The notes under the pieces: generated by a model
Seen by the model: the letters and a program-made list of their open reading frames with translations, nothing else
Told to the model about the DNA's origin: nothing
Database searches by the model: none
Made by a program: the position numbers and the translations under genes
In this document: piece after piece, positions 9,035 through 16,695 of the stretch
How positions within the stretch are numbered: the first letter of the stretch is position 1
Layout of the letters: every line of letters starts with the position of its first letter
Origin: Actinomycetota bacterium
GTDB lineage: Bacteria > Actinomycetota > Acidimicrobiia > Acidimicrobiales > Acidimicrobilacustridaceae
Assembly (NCBI GenBank): GCA_009703925.1
Contig: WLFD01000003.1
Location: 1 to 45,853 of the forward strand
Direction: 5' to 3'
DNA length: 45,853 nt

Positions 9035-10396
9035 ATGATCGATCAACGCGCCGCCGACACCGAACTCGTCCGCAGATGGTTGGAGACCAACATCGGCGGA
9101 ACCGTGACCTCGATCCACCGGCAGCCGCGCTGGCGACCGGTGTGGTTCGCGGATGTCACCGTCGATGGCGAAGTGCACGAGCTCGTCATCCGTGGCGATC
9201 GCACCGACATGCCCCTGATCTTCCCGCTCGAGCACGAGATGACCCTGCAGTCGTTGCTCCACGAACGAGGCATCCCGACACCGGCAGTGCGCGGCTGGAT
9301 CGACGAGCCGATGGCCTACGTCATGGACCGCGTCGGCGGGCAACAGGATTTCACCGGGTGCACCGACGACCAGAGGGCATCCGCGGTCGACGACTACCTG
9401 CAGATCCTCGCCCGCATGCACACTCTCGATGTCGAATCCTTCGCCGCCGCAGGCATCATGCGGGCCGCGACCCCGGAGCAGTCCGCGTCGCTCGGCCTCG
9501 CCCGCTACGAAGAGGTTTTCCGGTCCACCAAGAACGGGCCGGACCCGTTCATGGAGTTCTGCCTCGGTTGGTTGCGCCGCAATCCCCCGCTTTCGCTCGG
9601 TCGCGAATCGGTCATCGCCTGGGATTCGGGTCAGTTCCATCAGGCCGACGGACGCATCGTCGCTGTCCTCGATCTCGAAATCGGCCACATCGGCGATCCG
9701 ATGATGGACCTCGCGGCATGGCGGATGCGCGACACCATCGTCGGATACGGCGATTTCCCCACGCTCTACGCCCGCTACGAGGAACTCACCGGCACGTCGG
9801 TCGACGTCGATGCCCTCATGCGCCACCATTTCGCATTCACACTCACGAACCAACTCGCCCTCGGGCAGGCCGTACGCCAGCCCAACGCCGACACCGACCT
9901 CATGACGAACATGCAGTGGTGCTACGAGACCAACCTGTTCGCGACAGAGGCACTCGCCGAGATCCTCGATGTCGAGCTACCCACCATCGAACAACCCGAC
10001 GCGAACAAAGGCCGGGCTTCCACACCGGTCGAGCACATGGCCACCGTTCTGCGCTCGCTCTCCGTGGGTGATGGTGCCGTCGACGACGAGTTCCTCCGCT
10101 ACCGCCTGCGCGCGCTGTTCCGCGAGGCCCGTCATGCCGCGCGGGCGATCGAAGTCGGCGAGTCGGTGAGTACCGACGATCTCGACGATCTCGAGGAACT
10201 GCTCGGCCATCGCCCCGACAACTGGTTCGACGGCGAGACCGATCTGGAACGCTTCGTACTCGCCGACGCCGCCACCGGCGCATTCGACGAGACCCTGTTG
10301 ATCCTGTTCCACAAGCGGAACCTTCGGGCCCACCAACTGCTCGGGCCGGCCGGATCGGCGATGGCCACCCATCTGCCGATCCAGACGTTTCGCTAG
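9035..10396 (+). CDS. APH/choline kinase-like phosphotransferase family protein
   Basis: Start Met at 9035 (MIDQRAADTELVRRWLE); LDLEIGHIGDPMMDLAAWRMRD is the DFG-like region of APH proteins; catalytic loop reads WDSGQFHQ. Confidence 0.82.
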   Translation: MIDQRAADTELVRRWLETNIGGTVTSIHRQPRWRPVWFADVTVDGEVHELVIRGDRTDMPLIFPLEHEMTLQSLLHERGIPTPAVRGWIDEPMAYVMDRVGGQQDFTGCTDDQRASAVDDYLQILARMHTLDVESFAAAGIMRAATPEQSASLGLARYEEVFRSTKNGPDPFMEFCLGWLRRNPPLSLGRESVIAWDSGQFHQADGRIVAVLDLEIGHIGDPMMDLAAWRMRDTIVGYGDFPTLYARYEELTGTSVDVDALMRHHFAFTLTNQLALGQAVRQPNADTDLMTNMQWCYETNLFATEALAEILDVELPTIEQPDANKGRASTPVEHMATVLRSLSVGDGAVDDEFLRYRLRALFREARHAARAIEVGESVSTDDLDDLEELLGHRPDNWFDGETDLERFVLADAATGAFDETLLILFHKRNLRAHQLLGPAGSAMATHLPIQTFR

Positions 10397-11161
10397 TTAC
10401 GGGTGCTGACTGCTGACCGACACGACCTCACCGGTCATGTAGGAGCTGTAGTCGGAAGCAAGGAACACCATCACGTTGGCGATCTCCCACGGCTCGGCGC
10501 CGCGGCCGAAGGCCTCGCGCTGTTCGAGCTGCGCCAGGAGTTCATCACTGGTGACCTTGGCGAGGAACGGGTGCATGGCGAGACTCGGGGCAACCGCATT
10601 GACGCGCACGTTGTGCGGTGCCGCCTCGATCGCCGCACAGCGGGTGAGCGCCATGACGCCCGCCTTGGCTGCGGCGTAATGAGCCTGACCTTCCTGGGCC
10701 CGCCATCCGAGAACGGATGCATTGTTCACGATGACACCGCCGCCGTTCTCGTAGAGGTACTTCAGCTCGGCGCGCATGCAACGGAACGTTCCGTTCAGGG
10801 TGACGTCGAGAACCAGATTCCACTGGTCGTCGGTCATGTCGACGATCGGGACCTCGCCGCCCAGACCGGCATTGTTGATGACGATGTCGATTCCACCGAG
10901 TGACGCCGCGGCACCGGCGATGAGCGCCTGCACGTCGGCTTCGACAGTCACGTCACAGGGAATGCCGACGACGCCGAGTTCGGCAGCGGATTCGGCACAA
11001 CGACGCTCGTGCTTGTCGGAGATGACGACGGTGGCGCCTTCTTCGAGACAGCGCTTGGCGGCCGAGAACCCGATGCCCGTACCGGCGGCCGCGGTGACCA
11101 GGACCTTCTTGCCCGCCAACAGGCCGTGACCGGGAACGTAAACGGGTGAAGAAGTGCTCAT
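10397..11161 (-). CDS. ipdF: Short-chain dehydrogenase/reductase, IpdF-like
   Basis: 254 aa; VTAAAGTGIGFSAAKRCLEEGA, NNAGLGGEVPIVDMTDDQW, YAAAKAGVMALTRCAAIEAA; overlaps the fadE30-like gene by 4 nt, matching the Rv3559c-Rv3560c pairing. Confidence 0.75.
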   Translation of the reverse strand: MSTSSPVYVPGHGLLAGKKVLVTAAAGTGIGFSAAKRCLEEGATVVISDKHERRCAESAAELGVVGIPCDVTVEADVQALIAGAAASLGGIDIVINNAGLGGEVPIVDMTDDQWNLVLDVTLNGTFRCMRAELKYLYENGGGVIVNNASVLGWRAQEGQAHYAAAKAGVMALTRCAAIEAAPHNVRVNAVAPSLAMHPFLAKVTSDELLAQLEQREAFGRGAEPWEIANVMVFLASDYSSYMTGEVVSVSSQHP

Positions 11162-12345
11162 GACGGGTTGGGCTCCTTGGGCAGACCGAGCACACGCTCA
11201 CCCAACACATTGCGTTGGATCTCGTTGCTTCCGCCGTAGATGGTTTCGGAACGGGTGAAGAGGAACAGTTTCTGATCGAGCGTGAGCTCGTAGGGGAAGC
11301 CTTCGGCGATCTGGCTCTCGATGCCCCCGATGTCCATGGCCAGTTCGCCGAGGTCGCGGTGCCACGTACCCCAGAACAACTTGGAGATCGAAGCCTCGGG
11401 ACCGGGGACACCGGTTCCCATGGAACGAAGAGCGTTCCATTGCATGAGCTTGAGACCGATCCATGCGCTCGCGAGACGTTGACGCATGATCGGATCGGAC
11501 GAGGATCCGCGCTCCTTGGCCATGGCCAGGAGCTGGTCCATCTCGCGTTCGAAACCGACCTGCTGGGCCAACGTGGAGATGCCGCGCTCGAGGGCGAGAA
11601 GATCCATCGCGACGCCCCAACCCTTGCCGGGTTCACCGATGATGAGGCTGGCGTCGGTCACGGCGTCGGAGAAGAAGACCTCGTTGAACTCGCCCCCGCC
11701 GGTGATTTGGACGATCGCGCGCGACTCGACTCCGGGTTGATCCATCGGCACGAGCAGGAACGAAAGCCCCTTGTGGCGGACTGATCCGGCTTCGGTTCGG
11801 GCGACAACGAAACACCAGTGCGAAACGTGCGCAAGCGAGGTCCAGACCTTCTGCCCGTTGATGATCCACTGGTCACCATCGAGAACCGCTTTGGTCTGCA
11901 CGTTGGCGAGATCGGAACCGGCGTTCGGTTCGCTGTAGCCCTGGCACCAACGCTCTTCGCCCCGAAGGATCGGCGGCAAGAAACGCTCGCACTGTTCAGG
12001 AGTGCCGTGTTCGATAAGCGTCGGACCGAGAAGGTTCTCGCCCATGTGATTGACACGGCCGGGCGCCTGGGCCCGGGCGTATTCCTCGGCCCAGATGATC
12101 TGCTGGGCGACAGTCGCGTTGCGCCCGCCGAACTCCGTCGGCCAGCCGAGACCGATCCAACCGGCTTCACCGAGCACGAGCTCCCAGCGCTCGCGGATCT
12201 CGAAACCGATCTCCTCGTCGCCGGGGCCGCCGCGACCCTTGAGGGACGCGTACTCGCCCACAAGATTCGCAAGGAGCCAGTCTCTGGCTTCGGTGCGGAA
12301 CTCCTCGTCCGGGACTGTCGCAATATCGAGGGGAAGACCCATCAT
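11158..12345 (-). CDS. fadE30: Acyl-CoA dehydrogenase, FadE30-like
   Basis: GYSEPNAGSDLANVQTKA, GQKVWTSLAHVSHWCFVVART, ETIYGGSNEIQRNVLGERVLGLP; likely start MMGLPLDIATVPDEEF at 12345. Confidence 0.78.
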   Translation of the reverse strand: MMGLPLDIATVPDEEFRTEARDWLLANLVGEYASLKGRGGPGDEEIGFEIRERWELVLGEAGWIGLGWPTEFGGRNATVAQQIIWAEEYARAQAPGRVNHMGENLLGPTLIEHGTPEQCERFLPPILRGEERWCQGYSEPNAGSDLANVQTKAVLDGDQWIINGQKVWTSLAHVSHWCFVVARTEAGSVRHKGLSFLLVPMDQPGVESRAIVQITGGGEFNEVFFSDAVTDASLIIGEPGKGWGVAMDLLALERGISTLAQQVGFEREMDQLLAMAKERGSSSDPIMRQRLASAWIGLKLMQWNALRSMGTGVPGPEASISKLFWGTWHRDLGELAMDIGGIESQIAEGFPYELTLDQKLFLFTRSETIYGGSNEIQRNVLGERVLGLPKEPNPS

Positions 12346-12361
12346 CCACCTACCGTGATCG

Positions 12362-12429
12362 GGGGAACTCGGCGTCCGACACTCCATCGGACACCTTCAA
12401 CAAGGTGCCAATCGTAGGCCGAGTTCCCC
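12362..12429. repeat. 12-bp inverted repeat enclosing two further hairpins (potential three-way-junction RNA or terminator/leader)
   Basis: GGGGAACTCGGC (12362-12373) / GCCGAGTTCCCC (12418-12429); inside GTCCGA-cactcca-TCGGAC (12374-12392) and ACCTT-caac-AAGGT (12393-12406). Confidence 0.7.
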
Positions 12430-12447
12430 GGGTGATCAGCAGTCGGG

Positions 12448-13344
12448 TCAGGCGTCCAGTTTCAGGAGGCGAGCGGCGTTGCCACGCAGGAACTTCGGCC
12501 ACACCTCGTCCTTGAACGGGACGTCCTTCATCTCGGTCATGATCCGCTCGAGCGACAGGCCCATCGGGAAATAACCGGCGTACAGCACCTTGTCGGCGCC
12601 GCGGGTGTTCGCGTAGTCGATGATGCGCTGGTCATAATGCTTCGGAGCGAATGCCGAGGTCGAGTAGTGCAGACCGGGCCACTTGAGCATGAGCTTGACC
12701 ATGAGTTCGGTCCAGGGCTGGCAGCCGTGACGCGAGACATAGGTGAGCTCCGGGAAGTCGTACATGACTTCGTCGATCAGTTCCACGTGCTGGCACGCGA
12801 ACTTCAGACGCGGACCCGGGATACCGGTGCAGACGAACACCGGAATGTCGAGTTCGCAGGCCTTCGCATAGATCGGGTACATCTTCTTGTCGTTGATCGG
12901 CACCTGCGGGAAGCAACCGGCGGGGAACATCGAGATCGAGCGGGCGCCCCAGGTTTCATAGGCGCGCACGATGGCTTCGATGCCCTTCATGCCGTCGTTC
13001 GGATCGGCACCCACCGAAGCGACGAACCGATCCGGGAAGCGCTTGATCGCTTCTTCACCGGTGGCTTCGCCGCCTTCTTCGCGATGGCCGACCCCGACCA
13101 TGCCCACGCCGACACCCCACTTGTCCATCTGGTCGAGGGTGTAACCGACCGGATCGGTGGTCTCGCGGAGTTCCTTCTCCTTGTCCGGCGGAGCCTTGAA
13201 CATGTACTCGGCCGGGAACTCGAAATCTTCCTTCGACTCCGCGTCCTTCGTCTGCCTCGTGATGAAGGCGTACTGCGCCTTCAGATCGCGTGCCGGAAAT
13301 CCGATCATCGTGTCGATGACGGAAATATCTGTCGGCATCCCCAT
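12448..13344 (-). CDS. Amidohydrolase-2 family TIM-barrel protein
   Basis: 298 aa; SVIDTMIGFPARDL N-terminus, RFVASVGADPNDG, PELTYVSRHG, ADKVLYAGYFPMGLSLERIM. Confidence 0.8.
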   Translation of the reverse strand: MGMPTDISVIDTMIGFPARDLKAQYAFITRQTKDAESKEDFEFPAEYMFKAPPDKEKELRETTDPVGYTLDQMDKWGVGVGMVGVGHREEGGEATGEEAIKRFPDRFVASVGADPNDGMKGIEAIVRAYETWGARSISMFPAGCFPQVPINDKKMYPIYAKACELDIPVFVCTGIPGPRLKFACQHVELIDEVMYDFPELTYVSRHGCQPWTELMVKLMLKWPGLHYSTSAFAPKHYDQRIIDYANTRGADKVLYAGYFPMGLSLERIMTEMKDVPFKDEVWPKFLRGNAARLLKLDA

Positions 13345-13408
13345 TGCATCCCCCTGAAACGTTGATTGACCTAAGCAATCTACGTCAGGATCGCCGCACC
13401 CGGGAACG

Positions 13409-14680
13409 TCAGGATTCCGGGGTGAAGACCACGGGAAGCGACTCGATTCCCCGGACGAAATTGGCCTTCGCGTACACCGGTCCGGCCCCCGGAGCGATCC
13501 TCATGTCGGGGAAGCGGCGGGCGATCTCCTCGAACACGACCCGCACCTCGAGGCGGGCGAGATGGATCCCGAGACAGAAGTGGTTCCCGATCCCGAAGGC
13601 GAGATGATCATTCGGTGAACGATCCACGCGGAAGGCATCGGGATCGGCGAAGTGATCGGCATCCCGGTTGGCCGATTGGTACAGCATCAGGACCTTCTCG
13701 CCCTTCCTGATCATCGGGCCGAGCAGATCGGTGTCGCATGTCGCGGTCCGGGCGAAGTTCATCACCGGGGTCACCCATCGGATCATCTCGTCGACACCGG
13801 TCTCGAACAGTGTCGGGTCCTCGACGAGCCTCCGCCACTGGTCGGGGTTCTCGGACAGCACGACCATGGCACCGCTCATCGCGTTGCGGGTCGTCTCGTT
13901 TCCCGCCACCACCACGAGCACGAGGAATCCCAGCAGCTCGTCCTGATGGATGTCCTGATCCTCGGTGAGCACTCCGTCCTCGGCGGCGGCCACCAGTTTC
14001 ATGACGAGATCATCGGGAAGTTCGGGAGGTGTCGTACCCGCTTCGAGCGCAGCCTTGTGATCGCGGTACAGGTTGCGGCGAGCTTCGAGCATGACCGAGA
14101 GGTACGTCGTGTACTCGACGAACGCCGTTGCGCCCGCAACCGCTCGGGGATCCTCGGGATCGGTCGCCACCGCCGCATTCATCATGTCGTCGGACCAGTG
14201 CCAGAACCGTTCGCGGTCCTCGACCGGGAGACCCATCAGCTCGGCGATGATCGTGATCGGCACCGGTACCGCTACGTCGGTGGCGAAATCACAGGATCCG
14301 AGCGACGCGATTCTGTCGAGGGATTCGCTCACGATCTCACGGATGTGTTGCTCGAGGGCCCGGATCGCCCTCGGGGTGAACCCGCGGTTGATCAGGCGAC
14401 GCTGCTGCAGATGGCGCGGCTCGTCGAGACCGATCAACGAGAGGTCGTAGGACTGCTCCGGTCGGATTCCCTCACCAGAACAGAAGATCTTGTTGTTGAG
14501 CGAAACCTTGACGACATCGGCGTAACGCGAGATGACCCACAACTGGTTCTTCGCATCCCAGTGAACCGGGTCGTTTGCCCGCAACCATGCGTAGGTCGGG
14601 TAGGGATCGCCTTGGTACAAGGCCGGGTCGAGCACATCGATCTGCTCGCCGTCGACGGTCTGATCCTCGATGATCGCCAT
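13409..14680 (-). CDS. Cytochrome P450 (steroid hydroxylase-like)
   Basis: Start MAIIEDQTVDGEQIDV at 14680; AGNETTRNA I-helix, heme loop FGIGNHFCLGIHLARLE, GIRPEQSYDL region resembling CYP125/CYP142-type enzymes. Confidence 0.92.
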   Translation of the reverse strand: MAIIEDQTVDGEQIDVLDPALYQGDPYPTYAWLRANDPVHWDAKNQLWVISRYADVVKVSLNNKIFCSGEGIRPEQSYDLSLIGLDEPRHLQQRRLINRGFTPRAIRALEQHIREIVSESLDRIASLGSCDFATDVAVPVPITIIAELMGLPVEDRERFWHWSDDMMNAAVATDPEDPRAVAGATAFVEYTTYLSVMLEARRNLYRDHKAALEAGTTPPELPDDLVMKLVAAAEDGVLTEDQDIHQDELLGFLVLVVVAGNETTRNAMSGAMVVLSENPDQWRRLVEDPTLFETGVDEMIRWVTPVMNFARTATCDTDLLGPMIRKGEKVLMLYQSANRDADHFADPDAFRVDRSPNDHLAFGIGNHFCLGIHLARLEVRVVFEEIARRFPDMRIAPGAGPVYAKANFVRGIESLPVVFTPES

Positions 14681-14698
14681 TGCGTACCCCTCACACTT

Positions 14699-14717
14699 CG
14701 GTCGGAAAAGGCGACCG
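14699..14717. promoter_or_regulatory. Dyad CGGTCG-N7-CGACCG just upstream of the P450 start, candidate operator
   Basis: Perfect 6-bp arms, 19 nt upstream of the ATG at 14680. Confidence 0.4.
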
Positions 14718-14749
14718 TAGGTTTCGGGGTCATCGGCAACTAGGGACGA

Positions 14750-14779
14750 AAGGCCCAGAGGATCGCTCCCCTGGGCCTT
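14750..14779 (-). terminator. Rho-independent-like terminator of LIV operon 1
   Basis: AAGGCCCAG / CTGGGCCTT 9-bp stem with 12-nt loop, followed on the minus strand by TTTCGT. Confidence 0.65.
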
Positions 14780-14826
14780 ATCTGTCGACATCGATTCGTG
14801 CGGTTCCGACTCCGGAACCCGAGGGT

Positions 14827-15186
14827 CTACTTCCCGAGAATGCGGTCGGTCTGCTCGCGCTGTTCGAAGATCAGACGCACCAGCCAGTACCGGAAGTACC
14901 GACGCAGCGACATCACGATGAACACGGCACCGGAAGCGACCGCGAGGGTGAGACCGAAGGTGCCCATGGCCGCGTAATCGGCAGTCCATGCGCCGCGGGT
15001 ACTGCCCTGGATGGACAACCAGCTCACGAGCGACAGGATGATCCCGGCCAGAAGTCCGAGGCGGGCGAGGATCAACCAGATCCGCTCGGGATTGGACTTC
15101 CCTCCGTCGACTTTCAGGGAATCGACCTCACCTTGGAACTCCTGGAGGCGGGGTGACAATTCATTGGGGCTTTCGATGGTGCTCAT
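14827..15186 (-). CDS. Small two-TM membrane protein directly downstream of livF (paralogue of 38445..38813)
   Basis: Start MSTIESPNELSPRLQ at 15186 with GGAGGAG SD; 119 aa; two hydrophobic segments; C-terminus SLRRYFRYWLVRLIFEQREQTDRILGK. Confidence 0.82.
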   Translation of the reverse strand: MSTIESPNELSPRLQEFQGEVDSLKVDGGKSNPERIWLILARLGLLAGIILSLVSWLSIQGSTRGAWTADYAAMGTFGLTLAVASGAVFIVMSLRRYFRYWLVRLIFEQREQTDRILGK

Positions 15187-15235
15187 TTGCTCCTCCAACT
15201 TTTTCTGGACATGTATGTGGGTGACTTGGATTGAC

Positions 15236-15955
15236 TTAGGCGTGGGATGTTTCGGTGGTGCCGCCGAGGTACGCCTCGGTGAGTTCCTCCGCGATTTCGG
15301 CAGGTGGTCCGGTCCGGGTGATCCGACCGTGCAGCATGATCGACGCGATATCGGAGATACCGAGCACCGCCTGCGCGAACTGCTCCACCACGAGGATCGA
15401 GATTCCCTGCGATGCGAGTTCGGCAACGCGCTCGTACAGTTCCTCGACGATCAGTGGCGCGAGACCCATCGAGAGTTCGTCGAGCAGGAGCAGCGCCGGG
15501 TTGACGGCGAGTGCACGCGCCATTGCGAGCATCTGCTGTTCACCACCGGACATCGTGCCGGCGATCTGCTTGCGGCGCTCCTTCAACCTCGGGAACTGTG
15601 CGAAGGACCGATCCTGGATGTCGGAGAATGACGTCCCCGCATGGGTGAACATGCGGAGGTTCTCGGTGACGGAGAGGTTCGGGAAGATGCCCCGTCCTTC
15701 GGGAACAAGGCACACACCGGCACGGGCCAGCGAATCGCTGCTGACACCATTGACTTCGCGACCGCTGATCAACAATTGACCGGCACTCGGGATGATCTGC
15801 CCACTGCAGACGGCAAGCGTTGTCGTCTTGCCGGCGCCGTTCGGCCCCAGCAGCGCATGCACCTGGCCGGCTTCGAGTTTCAGGTTCACGCCGTGGAGCA
15901 CATCGATCGTGCCGTAGCCGCCCCGGAGGTTTCGCAGTTCGAGAATCGGTGTCAT
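15236..15955 (-). CDS. livF: LIV-type ABC transporter ATP-binding protein LivF
   Basis: Walker A GPNGAGKTT, signature MSGGEQQMLAMARAL, Walker B LLLLDELSMGLAP; start MTPILELRNLRGGYG at 15955. Confidence 0.92.
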   Translation of the reverse strand: MTPILELRNLRGGYGTIDVLHGVNLKLEAGQVHALLGPNGAGKTTTLAVCSGQIIPSAGQLLISGREVNGVSSDSLARAGVCLVPEGRGIFPNLSVTENLRMFTHAGTSFSDIQDRSFAQFPRLKERRKQIAGTMSGGEQQMLAMARALAVNPALLLLDELSMGLAPLIVEELYERVAELASQGISILVVEQFAQAVLGISDIASIMLHGRITRTGPPAEIAEELTEAYLGGTTETSHA

Positions 15956-16695
15956 GAGGCCTCCTCGACCGTTTCGGTTCCGAGGTAGGCAGCCTGGACA
16001 GCGCTGTTCGCCTGCACTTCGGACGGCGTTCCTGAAGCGATGATCGTGCCGAAATCGAGCACGTGGATGTACTCGCACGTGCCCATCACGAACGACATGT
16101 CGTGTTCGACGAGCAGAACGGCCAGACCTTCGGCGACGAACGTGCGGAGCAAGGTAGCCATTTCGGCCGTTTCCTCCTCGTTCAGACCGGAGGACGGTTC
16201 GTCGAGCAGCAGAACACGAGGATTGCTCGCCAGCGCTCTGGCCAGTTCCACGAGTCGGGCCGTACCGGTCGGCAACGTGCCGACCATGAACTCCGACACA
16301 TCCGACAATCCCGTCTTCTCCAGGATTTCGTCGCACACGGCCGCCGGACTGAAGCCCGACCGATCCCATGTCTTGCGCTGCTCGGCAGCCACGAGAATGT
16401 TCTCGCGCGCCGACAGGCTGCCGAACACTTCGAGTTTCTGGAAGGTGCGGGCGATGCCGAGACGGGCCCGCTTGTACGGGTTCTTGCCGGTGATGTCCTT
16501 GCCTTCGAACAACACCTTGCCGCTTGTCGGCTCCTGCAGACCCGTGATCACGTTGAAGCACGTTGTCTTGCCGGCACCGTTCGGACCGATGAGACCCGTG
16601 ACGCGTCCTTCGATCACTTCGATGCTGGCCCGCGAAACGGCCTGCAACACACCGAAGCGGACGACGACGTCCTTCGTTTCGAGAATCGGCGTCAT
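15952..16695 (-). CDS. livG: LIV-type ABC transporter ATP-binding protein LivG
   Basis: GLIGPNGAGKTTCFNVITG, ARTFQKLEVFGSLSARENI, LLLDEPSSGLNEEE. Confidence 0.92.
   Translation of the reverse strand: MTPILETKDVVVRFGVLQAVSRASIEVIEGRVTGLIGPNGAGKTTCFNVITGLQEPTSGKVLFEGKDITGKNPYKRARLGIARTFQKLEVFGSLSARENILVAAEQRKTWDRSGFSPAAVCDEILEKTGLSDVSEFMVGTLPTGTARLVELARALASNPRVLLLDEPSSGLNEEETAEMATLLRTFVAEGLAVLLVEHDMSFVMGTCEYIHVLDFGTIIASGTPSEVQANSAVQAAYLGTETVEEAS

Noticed and set aside
13364-13380. Short dyad GATTG-N7-CAATC upstream of the amidohydrolase
   Set aside because: Only 5-bp arms, no second copy; too weak to call.
15229-15240. GATTGACTTAGG resembling GATTGACCTAAG at 13364
   Set aside because: Includes the livF stop codon and matches only imperfectly; likely chance.
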